Below, one piece after another: positions 52,163 to 60,651 of a DNA stretch of 64,000 bases. The stretch's first letter is position 1, and every line of letters starts with the position of its first letter. The notes below the pieces were generated by a model that saw only the letters and a program-made list of their open reading frames with translations, did no database searches and had not been told where the DNA came from. The translations under genes and the position numbers were made by a program. Origin of the DNA: Acidobacteriaceae bacterium (GTDB lineage: Bacteria; Acidobacteriota; Terriglobia; Terriglobales; Acidobacteriaceae); contig PLHW01000008.1 of NCBI GenBank assembly GCA_003139095.1, positions 33,758-97,757 on the forward strand, given 5' to 3'.

Positions 52163-52390
52163 CGCATCCAGTTCCAGTATGCTAGCGACCCGATCTGCCG
52201 GACGGATGCATTTCCCAGGAAATAAACTTGACTTAAGCCCAACCCACCCGCTCAACTAATAGCGGTGCCACTTGATCACGCAGCGGTCCAATTGCTCGCA
52301 GACAATTAATTTCGAACTCACGGCCCTCCGCCCATGTAAGTCGAGGTCCGCAGCCAGAGATTTGGAGAGGACGAACGAAACTCCGCAGGA

Positions 52391-52516
52391 GCACTCATAA
52401 CTTATTGACAAATAAAGACTTTACGAGTAACCCATTTGAACTCAAAGACCTGGCGGGATTCACCTCTAAGTCTTTGACTTCAAAGGACCGGGGGGACGGG
52501 GGTACCCCCAAAGACA
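52391..52516. repeat. intergenic repeat copy A
   Basis: About 126 bp, roughly 90 percent identical by eye to copy B at 52561-52687. Both contain CCCATTTGAACTCAAAGACC, the motif CTAAGTCTTTGACTTCAAA, and a G-run of the form ACCGGGGGGA. The run of G followed by GGTAC could form a strong structure. Confidence 0.85.
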
Positions 52517-52560
52517 GGAACAAAGGATCGGAACAGAGGAGAAGAGCCATTCCCCGTAGA

Positions 52561-52687
52561 GCACTCGTAACTTATTGAACAATAAATACTTTACCCGTAA
52601 CCCATTTGAACTCAAAGACCTGGCGGGATTCACTCCTAAGTCTTTGACTTCAAAAGACCGGGGGGAGGGGGGTACCTCCCAAACAGG
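52561..52687. repeat. intergenic repeat copy B
   Basis: Second copy, 44 bases after copy A. Substitutions and single-base indels are scattered, so the duplication is old. Part of the motif recurs at 31161-31249. Confidence 0.85.
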
Positions 52688-53056
52688 CTTTGGTTGATAA
52701 TCAGTAAAAATCAAGTCGAGATTTGGCCTTCTGAAGCTTCGAGTCGTTTTCCGCAACTCAAAAAATCCAGGCTCGATCCCGGAAAGGAATGGACGGAGAG
52801 AGAACCCCACTTAAATTGTGGCCGATTTGAACACGCGACCTCAAGCCAATCCAGAGCAGTCGGGAGAAGACAAAACCGTAATCGACGACAACCACTGTCG
52901 AGAGTGATCTCTCAAGCGGCAAAAATCCTAAAGTACCTCGGTAACTATCCGTAACACGGCCTTTCGTGCCATTCTTTTCTCGCCGTAAGAAGCCCATCGA
53001 CCGCGGTCGAAGCCGCCAACTCACTCTTCGGCCGCGGAACTTAAGCGAGGTTATTC

Positions 53057-53593
53057 ATGTTGCAGTCTCCGGATCAGAAATACTCTTCGGCCACGACTCC
53101 CGCAGACAGTTACAGTCCTCCGAGTTCAGCCACAACCGTGAACCAGACCTACATTGCTCGTTCCGTCGTGATCAAGGGTGAAGTTTCGGGCACCGAGCCC
53201 CTCTTCATCGATGGACGCGTCGAAGGCAAGTTGCATTTCCCCGAGCATCGCGTGACCATTGGCCGCAACGGGAACGTTACCGCCAACATTCTCGGCAAGG
53301 AAGTCGTCATCATGGGCAAGGTGCAGGGCAACGTCGAATGCGGAGATCGCCTCGATATCCGCAGCGAAGGCACGCTCACCGGTGACGTCATCACGCACCG
53401 CATCAGCGTCGAAGAAGGCGCCATCCTGAAAGGTGGCGTCGAAGTGCGCCAGCCCGAAAAGAAAGACGTGAAGACGCACCAGCAGCAGGCGCAGCAGACT
53501 CAGACCAAAACGGTCGAAGCTCAGAAGCCGCTGCCCGCGATAACCGGATTCGGCGATGCGCAAAAAGCAGTCGCCGCAGCCGCCGGCAAATAA
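53057..53593 (+). CDS. bactofilin
   Basis: Cytoskeletal beta-helix protein that polymerises without nucleotide. 178 residues: a Ser/Pro-rich N-tail, then the bactofilin core (ARSVVIKGEVSGTEPLFIDGRVEGKLHFPEHRVTIGRNGNVTANILGKEVVIMGKVQGNVECGDRLDIRSEGTLTGDVITHRISVEEGAILKGGV split into short coils), and a Gln-rich C-tail. The GEVSG..LFIDGRVEG motif is definitive. The ATG at 53057 follows AAGCGAGGTTATTC. Single gene with its own terminator. Confidence 0.93.
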   Translation: MLQSPDQKYSSATTPADSYSPPSSATTVNQTYIARSVVIKGEVSGTEPLFIDGRVEGKLHFPEHRVTIGRNGNVTANILGKEVVIMGKVQGNVECGDRLDIRSEGTLTGDVITHRISVEEGAILKGGVEVRQPEKKDVKTHQQQAQQTQTKTVEAQKPLPAITGFGDAQKAVAAAAGK

Positions 53594-53645
53594 GTTTTTC
53601 GGAATCGAATGCGTTAACCGACGATTCGTAGGCCGATAAAAAGAG

Positions 53646-53673
53646 GGACAGGCATGAAGCCTGTCCTTTCCTT
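53646..53673 (+). terminator. intrinsic terminator of the bactofilin gene
   Basis: Stem GGACAGGC / GCCTGTCC with loop ATGAA is followed by TTTCCTTTT, about 50 bases after the stop. Confidence 0.8.
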
Positions 53674-53747
53674 TTGGCGAAGCTTTCTTCAATTAACGCT
53701 GAGATGTTGTCGCATGGGCCGAGATGCGAGCCGTTCACACCGGCAAA

Positions 53748-54179
53748 TTACTCTTTCGGCTTGAAATCCAGCGCCGCCGAGTTAATGCAATAGCGCATGC
53801 CGGTCGGTCGTGGGCCATCCGAAAACAAGTGCCCAAGATGCGCGTCGCAGTGCGCACAACGCACCTCGGTCCGCGTCATGCCATAGCTGCGGTCGGTCAA
53901 CTCCTTTATGTTCTTCTTGTCGGCCGCGTTATAAAAACTCGGCCAACCGCTCCCGGAATCGAACTTCGTCTCCGAGCCAAACAGCAGCGCGCCGCAACAC
54001 ACGCAGTGATACGAGCCGTCGTCGTGCTTATCCCAATACTTACCGGTGAAGGCCGGTTCGGTCCCGCACTGCCGCGCCACCTGGTACTGCTCGGGCGAAA
54101 GCTGCTGCCGCCACTCCTCATCGCTCTTGCGGACTTTCTCCGCCGGACTTTGCGTCTTTTCCGTCACTTGATCGGTCAT
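53748..54179 (-). CDS. msrB: peptide-methionine (R)-S-oxide reductase
   Basis: Reduces methionine-R-sulfoxide in proteins. 143 residues. Two zinc CxxC pairs (HCVCCG and RCAHCD), the GSGWPSFY motif, GHLFSDGP, and catalytic Cys in [12 protein letters not shown]. No signal peptide, so it is cytoplasmic. It converges with the bactofilin gene. The upstream sequence has a weak site. Confidence 0.95.
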   Translation of the reverse strand: MTDQVTEKTQSPAEKVRKSDEEWRQQLSPEQYQVARQCGTEPAFTGKYWDKHDDGSYHCVCCGALLFGSETKFDSGSGWPSFYNAADKKNIKELTDRSYGMTRTEVRCAHCDAHLGHLFSDGPRPTGMRYCINSAALDFKPKE

Positions 54180-54344
54180 GATTGCTCTCCGAGGATGAGA
54201 TGCACTTGCCGCATAAAGGTCGCAAGCGCGTCTCGGAAACCGACCAAATCAGGAGTGATCGCGCTCACAGCGTCGAGAAACATTGTCGTGTGTCATCGCA
54301 AGTAGGTCTGTGCATTCGCGGGAACCATCGGGGGAGACGAAACG

Positions 54345-54791
54345 TTGGGCGATCTAAGCGAACATTTCTCAAAGGCCGAACTGGCCTGCCATTGCTGCGG
54401 CCAACTGGAGATCGATGCCCGCCTGATTGCAGCTCTGGAAAGCCTGCGCACGCTGGCCAATAAGCCCGTCGTCGTGCACGACGGCTACCGCTGCCTCGGG
54501 CACAATCAGAATGTAGGCGGCGTCACCCAGAGCGAACATACGCTCGGCACCGCTGCCGACATTGACATTCCCGGTCTCTCGCTCCAACAGATGTATGAAC
54601 TCGCCTTGCAGGTACCGGCGTTCTTCAACGGCGGCATTGGCGTTTACGACGGCGGATTTCTCCACGTCGACGTCCGCGTGCATGAAGCGCGCTGGGCGCG
54701 GGTGCGCGGACAATACGTGGGAATTCAGCACCTCGTGACCACACCCGCAACTTTGCTCGCCAAGGTGCAAAGCGGCTCCCAGCCTGCGTAA
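54345..54791 (+). CDS. M15-family (M15_3) peptidase-like protein
   Basis: 148 residues. Zinc motif SEHTLGTAADIDI (SxHxxGxAxD) and HVDVR supply His, Asp and His ligands. The N-terminal SEHFSKAELACHCCG is typical of D-Ala-D-Ala carboxypeptidase-like M15A proteins of phage or bacterial origin. No signal peptide, so it may act as a cytoplasmic or phage-derived endolysin-like enzyme. The TTG start has GGGGGAG eight bases upstream. Confidence 0.85.
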   Translation: MGDLSEHFSKAELACHCCGQLEIDARLIAALESLRTLANKPVVVHDGYRCLGHNQNVGGVTQSEHTLGTAADIDIPGLSLQQMYELALQVPAFFNGGIGVYDGGFLHVDVRVHEARWARVRGQYVGIQHLVTTPATLLAKVQSGSQPA

Positions 54792-55105
54792 CGAGCCGCT
54801 CGAAATACTGCCGCTCGAACTCACGGTAGGTGGAGCCAATCCAGCCCTCTTCCCTTTAGCCTCTCCACTCCTCCTCTCCCGCGCCACCCCAAATGCCTTG
54901 CTGGACGCCAGGTTTGGCCGACTCCGGCCCGGCTGAGCGAGGTTGTACTCATAAAGTGCAGACGCTTTCACCCTCCCGGGAACGCAATCTCGCCATGGAT
55001 GCGAGAACGTCATCGACCTCAACAACTTACCCGGCAGGCAATGTATGGTTTTCGGGGTGCATTCAAACAACCGAAGCCCCGAACTTATGGGGGCGAGGAG
55101 CACTT
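54792..55105. other. intergenic region (314 bp)
   Basis: No supported gene; a long open frame in the plus direction begins at 54893 but has no ribosome binding site. The region carries only the possible promoter of the next gene. Confidence 0.4.
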
Positions 55106-55534
55106 TTGAGCGTCGTCTACAGCACGGAGTGCAAAGCGGCAAATAAGCCCAGCCGCCCGGGCAGCATGCTTCCGATTCTGGTGTTTCTGTTTATCGTCTC
55201 CTATGCGCTTCTAACCATGCTGGTGTTTGAGCAAGGGCGCACCATCGAGTCGCAGCGCGGCCTAATCCGCGCGATGCTCCAGGACAGCACGCAGCTCGCT
55301 GCGCTGAAAAGCAAGATCGCGCAGGGTCAGAGCCAGCACGCGCAGGACAAGTCTCCTCCCGACCCTAACAACCCGAACCCCGCTGGCTCAAACGGCGCTG
55401 CCTCGAAAAGTGCGGACCCGAACGCGAATAAAGATGCGAAACGCGCCGGCAAGCATCCGCACTCGATGAAACAGTCACCGGGTGTGCCGCCCTCCGATCT
55501 AGAAGACGTGCGCCGCGCGACCCACACCATCTGA
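55106..55534 (+). CDS. single-span membrane hypothetical protein
   Basis: 142 residues. A TTG start at 55106 has GAGGAG six bases upstream, giving MSVVYSTECKAANKPSRPG, a transmembrane helix (LPILVFLFIVSYALLTMLVF), a coiled helix (EQGRTIESQRGLIRAMLQDSTQLAALKSKIAQ) and a Pro/Asn/Lys-rich tail. Unknown family. Earlier ATG codons (54893, 54995) have no site. Confidence 0.55.
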   Translation: MSVVYSTECKAANKPSRPGSMLPILVFLFIVSYALLTMLVFEQGRTIESQRGLIRAMLQDSTQLAALKSKIAQGQSQHAQDKSPPDPNNPNPAGSNGAASKSADPNANKDAKRAGKHPHSMKQSPGVPPSDLEDVRRATHTI

Positions 55535-55689
55535 TTTGTGCAGGCCGCTAAGCGCGAAGAAACTTTGAAACATTGCAACCTTGAAACTTCGAAACCTGAG
55601 ACTTCGCAACTTTAAGACCCTGCGGTACTGAAAAAGGTTCTGTTGTAAATCGGCCTTCTGTGGTGGCCGTGATGGAGTGAGACCCTATT

Positions 55690-55935
55690 ATGAAAGCTCT
55701 GGCCCTGGCGCTACTGCTCTCTCTTCCCGTTCCAAAGTTGACCCCGCCCGCCAACCTCAACCTGGCGCCCGCTCAGCAGCCTGCCAGGAAGAAGGGCGGA
55801 CGCTGGTACTTCGCCGCCACCGGGCATGCCGTCTACTGCTACGGGCCCGTCATGACCTTGCCCCAGCCCGACGGTCTTCTCAAGGTAGCCACGTTCTGCC
55901 GCGGCGATCAACCGATGGTCCCGCTGAAAGATTAG
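55690..55935 (+). CDS. small exported hypothetical protein (81 aa)
   Basis: 81 residues with a signal-like start (MKALALALLLSLPVPKLTPPA) and a short core RKKGGRWYFAATGHAVYCYGPVMTLPQPDGLLKVATFCRGDQPMVPL, containing two cysteines (YCYG, FCRG) that could pair. No named family. GGAGTGAGACC lies about 14 bases upstream, a marginal site. Confidence 0.6.
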   Translation: MKALALALLLSLPVPKLTPPANLNLAPAQQPARKKGGRWYFAATGHAVYCYGPVMTLPQPDGLLKVATFCRGDQPMVPLKD

Positions 55936-56099
55936 CTCGTGCTTCCAAGCCTATCTGACGCCAAGCCTGTGTGATGCCGGGCCCCGCTCCGCAGTGGGCA
56001 TCTAAGAAATTTCGCTTCGCAAACCAGGAAATTTGCTTCGGACTTCTACCAATTTGCTTTTTTGAGATAGGATAGGTCCGCCTTCCGAAGGAGGTCTCC

Positions 56100-56669
56100 A
56101 TGACACAGCACACTCCCGCCGATATCGTGCGCCAAGCTTCCACCTTGTCCATCGTATGGGGCCTTTTGCTGATCGTCTTCGGCGTACTGGCGGTTGCTTC
56201 GCCTTTCCTGGCCGCCGTTGCCGTCAACGTGATCATTGCCTGGCTCATCGCCCTGGCTGGCGTGGTCCACCTTATGCTCGCCTTTCGCGCTCATGGAGCC
56301 GGCAACATGATCTGGAAGCTGCTGATCGGTCTCGCCTATCTCGTCTTCGGCGCCTACCTCATCATGCATCCGGTGCTGGGCGTGACGTCACTCACTTTAC
56401 TGTTGGCATCGCTCTTCCTGATTGAGGGCATTCTGAACATCGTTCTGTTTTTCAAAATGCGCTCCATGGGAGGATCGACCTGGGTGCTGGTTGATGGGAT
56501 CATCACGTTGTTGTTGGGCTTGATGATCTATATGCAATGGCCGTCGAGCTCCGCATGGGCAATCGGCACTCTAGTCGGCGTGAGCATGATCATCAGCGGC
56601 GTTACGCGCGTCATGATGTCATTGGCGGTGCGCAAGGCCACGACTGAGATCACGCGGTTAGCGGCCTAA
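56100..56669 (+). CDS. HdeD family (DUF308) membrane protein
   Basis: 189 residues with six hydrophobic helices in three similar pairs (WGLLLIVFGVLAVASPFLAAVAVNVIIAWLIALAGVVHLMLAF and relatives), the DUF308/HdeD design. E. coli HdeD is linked to acid resistance at high cell density; the role here is not known. GAAGGAGGTCTCC precedes the ATG, a strong site. It stands alone before the rhomboid gene. Confidence 0.88.
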   Translation: MTQHTPADIVRQASTLSIVWGLLLIVFGVLAVASPFLAAVAVNVIIAWLIALAGVVHLMLAFRAHGAGNMIWKLLIGLAYLVFGAYLIMHPVLGVTSLTLLLASLFLIEGILNIVLFFKMRSMGGSTWVLVDGIITLLLGLMIYMQWPSSSAWAIGTLVGVSMIISGVTRVMMSLAVRKATTEITRLAA

Positions 56670-56773
56670 TGGTTTGAGTTAGAAATTCCTTTGGCGAGGG
56701 GCTGCGGTGCTAGACGCCGAGGGAGAATTGTGCCGCTGCATCTGGCCTTTCATCACAAACGGAGGACAACCTC

Positions 56774-57442
56774 ATGGGCGGCATGATCCCGCTAGGTGAC
56801 ATATCACGGCGGCCCACTCGCATCCCCACCGTCACGATTCTAATCATCCTCGTCAACGCCTTCGTTTTCGTTCAGGAGTTGATGGGGGGCGAGGCTTTCG
56901 TGACCGCGTGGTCGGCCATCCCCGCCCAAGTCTTTTCCGGTCATCGCTGGATCACGCTTCTGACCGCCATGTTCATGCACGCCAGTTGGTCCCACATCAT
57001 CGGCAACATGATCTTCTTATGGGCCTTTGCCCCTGAGATCGAAGACGCCATGGGGCCAGGTCGCTACTTTGCCTTCTATATTGTCGGAGGCCTCGTGGCC
57101 ATGCTCGCCCAGGTCGCAGCCGACCCCCACTCCACAATCCCGAACCTCGGCGCAAGTGGCGCGATTGCCGCCGTGATGGGCGCTTTTCTCGTCACCTATC
57201 CTCGCGATCGCATCCGCACCGTGCTCTTTCTCTTTGTATTTTTTCGGGTCACGTTCATCCCGGCCGCACTCTTAATCGGCCTCTGGTTTCTCTCCCAGCT
57301 CTTCAATGCCGGCGCTGTCGTACACGCGCAGACGGGAGGCGTAGCATACCTGGCGCACATCGGCGGCTTCATCTTCGGGGCGGTCACGGCACGTTGGTTC
57401 GAAGACCCTCGTCGAGTCGCGTTGCAAAACAGTCCAGAATGA
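56774..57442 (+). CDS. rhomboid family intramembrane serine protease
   Basis: 222 residues with about six membrane helices. The catalytic Ser lies in LGASGAIAAVMGAF (GxSG) and the His in YLAHIGGFIFG; the MFMHASWSHIIGNM loop carries conserved His and Asn. It cleaves membrane proteins within the bilayer; the substrate is unknown. GGAGGACAACCTC before the ATG at 56774. The basic DIS(RR)P leader is typical. Confidence 0.92.
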   Translation: MGGMIPLGDISRRPTRIPTVTILIILVNAFVFVQELMGGEAFVTAWSAIPAQVFSGHRWITLLTAMFMHASWSHIIGNMIFLWAFAPEIEDAMGPGRYFAFYIVGGLVAMLAQVAADPHSTIPNLGASGAIAAVMGAFLVTYPRDRIRTVLFLFVFFRVTFIPAALLIGLWFLSQLFNAGAVVHAQTGGVAYLAHIGGFIFGAVTARWFEDPRRVALQNSPE

Positions 57443-57513
57443 TTTCGAGAGCCGATGTCGCCCGTTACGTTCGTACCGTTCAGCCGCAAACTTCCCTCGG
57501 TTAGACTGAACCC

Positions 57514-57867
57514 ATGCCTCCGCGTGCCCGATTCATGCGTATCCCGCGTCTCGGGTGCTGCCTTTCCCTGGTCATCCTCTTCGCCACTCTCGCGCCTCTG
57601 CTGCCCGCGCAGGAAGCCTCCAAACGCAGAATCGTCGTCCGAACTGCCCCTTCTTATCCTTCCCTGGCCCGCGGCATGGCCCTCGCCGGAGTCGTCAAGA
57701 TCGCGGCCGCCGTCGCTCCCGACGGCACCGTCAAGATGCTTGATGTAAAAGGCGGTCACCCCGTTCTCGCTCAGGCGGCCGTGAATGCCGTCCGCCAATG
57801 GAAGTGGGAACCCTCCGCGCATGAATCCCTCGAACTCATCGAGATTCATTTCTCACCCCCTGAGTAA
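57514..57867 (+). CDS. exported TonB C-terminal-domain protein
   Basis: 117 residues: an N-terminal hydrophobic segment (LGCCLSLVILFATLAPLLPAQ), then a TonB_C-like domain (YPSLARGMALAGVVKIAAAVAPDGTVKMLDVKGGHPVLAQAAVNAVRQWKWEPS) with the conserved YP, GxV and WKWEP. It lacks the Pro-rich linker of full TonB, so it may be a short periplasmic partner. ATG 57514 or 57535 (MRIPRLG) may be the start. Confidence 0.8.
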   Translation: MPPRARFMRIPRLGCCLSLVILFATLAPLLPAQEASKRRIVVRTAPSYPSLARGMALAGVVKIAAAVAPDGTVKMLDVKGGHPVLAQAAVNAVRQWKWEPSAHESLELIEIHFSPPE

Positions 57868-58028
57868 GCGGACCGCGGCCTCGGCGTTCAAGAGAAGCCA
57901 GCCCTCCTTGTCGTAGCGCAGATCCAACAAATCCCCGTTGTACCGCCTGCGGCTTGGTTGTAGGATCGTCGGTTAAATCCGCGCGCAGGCGAATAGCAGA
58001 TCGCCCTGCCGCGGCTGCGGAGTCCGCC

Positions 58029-59882
58029 ATGAACACTCTCCCGGTTTTGTTGGCAGCGCTTTGCGTGTATGCCCTCGGCTATCGCTATTACAGCGCGTTT
58101 ATTGCCGCCAAGGCCCTGGCACTCGACGATCGCCGCATCACTCCCGCACACATGTTCGCCGACGGGCACAATTACGTCGCTTCGCCGCGATGGGTGCTGT
58201 TTGGACATCACTTCGCGGCGATCGCCGGCGCCGGCCCACTCGTCGGTCCCACCCTGGCCGCGCAGTTCGGATTTGCTCCCGGTTTTCTTTGGCTCTTGAT
58301 TGGCGCGGTGCTGGCGGGATGCGTGCAGGATTTCACGGTGTTGGTCGCATCAGTGCGGCACCGCGGGCGCTCCCTCGCCGACGTTGCCCGCACTGAGATC
58401 AGTCCTTTCGCCGGCCTCGTGGCAATGATCGCGGTCCTCTTCATTCTTCTGGTGACGCTCGCAGGCTTAGGCATTGTGGTGGTCAACGCGCTTTCGAATA
58501 GCCCGTGGGGCGTGTTCACCATCGGCATGACGATTCCGATCGCCGTGGTTATGGGTTTGTGGATGTTTAAGAGCCATACCGGAAAAATCACCGTGACCGG
58601 CCCCAGCATCTTCGGCGTGGTGGTTTTGATTGGCAGCGTCGTGGCGGGACATTGGGTGGCGAAGAGCGGCGCGGCGTCGGCGCTGACTTTCACTCCGCAT
58701 GAGATCACGATTCTGATGGCGATCTATGGCCTTATTGCCTCGGTGCTGCCGGTTTGGCTGGTGCTCGAGCCGCGCGACTATCTCTCAACCTACCTCAAGC
58801 TCGGCACCATTTGTGTTCTCGTCGTGGGCGTGTTCATCGTCCACCCGAACATCCAATTCCCGAATTACACGGCGTACATACATGGCGGCGGCCCCATCAT
58901 CAAGGGTTCGCTCTTCCCTTTCCTTTTTGTGACGATTGCGTGTGGCGCGATTTCAGGTTTCCACTCCCTCGTTGCATCCGGTACCACTCCCAAGATGCTC
59001 GATAAAGAATCCGATGCGCGCTTCATCGGCTATGGCGCAATGATCGCCGAATCCCTCGTCGGCATTCTTGCTCTTATCGCCGCCTGCTCGCTGCATCCGG
59101 GAGACTACTTCGCCATCAACACCGCCCCCGACGTCTTTCATAAGCTCGGCTTCGCCACCGTGAATCTGGACATGTTTTCCCGCGAGGTCGGCGAGAAGCT
59201 TGCCGGCCGCACGGGAGGCGCGGTTTCACTGGCGATTGGCATGGCGCAGATTTTCCGCGGGCTTCCGGGCATGGACCGGCTGATGGGTTACTGGTATCAC
59301 TACGCCATCATGTTCGAGGCGCTGTTTATCCTCACGACGGTCGATACGGGTACGCGCGTCGCCCGATATGTTCTCCAGGAACTCATGGGCAAAGTGCATA
59401 AGCCCTTCGGCAATAATGCGTGGCTGCCGGGAAATTTGATCACCAGTTTTTTTGTCGTGCTGGGTTGGGGATACCTGATCTACACGGGAAATATATCGAC
59501 GATCTGGCCGTTGTTTGGCACCGGCAACCAGTTACTGGCCACGATTGCGCTGGCCGTCACCACCACTTTCCTCATCAATATGGGCAAGCAAAAATATGCG
59601 TGGATCACCGCCGTCCCCATGTGCTTCGTAGGAGTCACCACGATTACAGCTGGAGTTATGTCAATAGAGAATATTTTCTGGCCGCTCACTTCGAAACCGG
59701 GCATGGTGGTAACCGGCTACCTGGATTCCATCCTCATGTCGATCTTCATCGTGGGGGTCGTTCTCGTTGTTTTTGACGCCGTCCGGCGCTGGCTCGCGAC
59801 ACTCCGCGGCGTGCCCGCGCCCAAGGAAGCGTTTGGGGCGCCGCTGACGGAGACGGGCGAGATCAAGATGGGTTGCTGCTGA
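58029..59882 (+). CDS. cstA: carbon starvation protein A (peptide/pyruvate transporter)
   Basis: 617 residues with about sixteen hydrophobic helices. The N-terminus (LCVYALGYRYYSAFIAAKALALDD, then AHMFADGHNYVASPRWVLFGHHFAAIAGAGPLVGPTLAAQFG) is the CstA signature, and HSLVASGTTPKMLDKE is conserved. CstA imports peptides or pyruvate during carbon limitation. The C-terminus ends EIKMGCC. GCGGAGTCCGCC lies before the ATG at 58029; the frame begins earlier at 57954 without a site. Confidence 0.94.
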   Translation: MNTLPVLLAALCVYALGYRYYSAFIAAKALALDDRRITPAHMFADGHNYVASPRWVLFGHHFAAIAGAGPLVGPTLAAQFGFAPGFLWLLIGAVLAGCVQDFTVLVASVRHRGRSLADVARTEISPFAGLVAMIAVLFILLVTLAGLGIVVVNALSNSPWGVFTIGMTIPIAVVMGLWMFKSHTGKITVTGPSIFGVVVLIGSVVAGHWVAKSGAASALTFTPHEITILMAIYGLIASVLPVWLVLEPRDYLSTYLKLGTICVLVVGVFIVHPNIQFPNYTAYIHGGGPIIKGSLFPFLFVTIACGAISGFHSLVASGTTPKMLDKESDARFIGYGAMIAESLVGILALIAACSLHPGDYFAINTAPDVFHKLGFATVNLDMFSREVGEKLAGRTGGAVSLAIGMAQIFRGLPGMDRLMGYWYHYAIMFEALFILTTVDTGTRVARYVLQELMGKVHKPFGNNAWLPGNLITSFFVVLGWGYLIYTGNISTIWPLFGTGNQLLATIALAVTTTFLINMGKQKYAWITAVPMCFVGVTTITAGVMSIENIFWPLTSKPGMVVTGYLDSILMSIFIVGVVLVVFDAVRRWLATLRGVPAPKEAFGAPLTETGEIKMGCC

Positions 59883-59998
59883 AGCGCACGGTGGGCTTGT
59901 AAAGCCTCTGATTGCAGGATGTTAGCGGGCGAGAACCGCAGTGGCGGCGGGCGGGAACGCTGTGCGATACTTTGAGGAAGGTTCGATACACACGTAAG

Positions 59999-60075
59999 GG
60001 GCCCGTAGCTCAAGCGGATAGAGCATCGGATTTCTAATCCGGTGGTTGCAGGTTCGAGTCCTGCCGGGCCTACCA
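59999..60075 (+). tRNA. tRNA-Arg (anticodon UCU)
   Basis: Cloverleaf with acceptor arms GGGCCCG and CGGGCCT (one G-U), D-arm TAGCTCAAGCGGATAGAGC, anticodon loop TTTCTAA with anticodon TCT (60033-60035), T-arm GCAGG-TTCGAGT-CCTGC, and an encoded ACCA end. It reads AGA and AGG codons, rare in high-GC genomes. Confidence 0.97.
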
Positions 60076-60651
60076 AACTCTTTCGGCGACTTACATTTCC
60101 GGCACTAAAATCGTTATCTAATTGGTAAACTTCCTCCTTCTGCTTTTTTAACCATTTAAATAGCACCTTGAGGGGGAGTTTTGTGATATGGGCAGAAGTC
60201 AGAAGTCAGAAGTCAGAAGTCAGAAGTCAGAAGCCAGAAGCCAGAAGCCAGAAGCCAGAAGTTAGAAGCCAGAAGTCTGTGGTTCGAGGCTCCGGGAGGG
60301 AGCAGAGTGAGAGTTTAGGGCGAAAGATTCGCGGGATTAAAGTGCAAAGTGTTGCACTGATGTGTTTTGCGACTACAGTATTTGGTTGGGCTATTTTCCT
60401 ATCTATAAGATAAATAAGACATTCATGTCTTCGCGTGATTCTATTCCGTTTGGCATATTGACTGCACTTTTTTGTGCATAACACTCTTCAAAAAAGACTT
60501 CTCGCGTGAAATAGAAGAGTCGAGCAGCACAATGACCGTCTCCCCCCGAGACAAGAAAAGCAAAAAAGATTCATCTCCCTCAAACTTGTCAGACCATCCC
60601 CCGTTTAGGGAGTGGATTTACGCGGTCGCATTGGCCAAAAGGAAAAGGTGT
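60076..60651. other. intergenic region (576 bp) between tRNA and BIG_2 gene
   Basis: Contains the 7-bp tandem array listed separately and otherwise no supported gene. The BIG_2 gene's promoter is expected here. Confidence 0.5.
60193..60276. repeat. 7-bp tandem array
   Basis: Twelve consecutive copies of CAGAAGT/CAGAAGC (one with TAGAAGC). The period is seven, so it is not coding, and the array is a likely site of slipped-strand length change. No spacers, so not a CRISPR. Confidence 0.9.

Larger units (their letters stand above)
52256..53056. other. gene-free region with dispersed repeats (801 bp)
   Basis: No supported gene. The two repeat copies listed below fill its centre; the flanks show no RNA gene. 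The region is AT-richer than the neighbours. Confidence 0.5.

Noticed and set aside
52790..52870. Stretch resembling the T-arm and acceptor side of a tRNA on the minus strand
   Set aside because: No complete cloverleaf could be folded by eye.
54893..55105. Upstream extension of the single-span membrane protein
   Set aside because: No ribosome binding site at the ATGs; the TTG at 55106 has GAGGAG and gives a normal membrane topology.
59999..60075. tRNA-Arg as an integration site
   Set aside because: No repeat of the tRNA 3' end and no integrase gene were seen in the window.
60193..60276. Possible CRISPR array
   Set aside because: Seven-base direct tandem units without spacers and no cas genes nearby.
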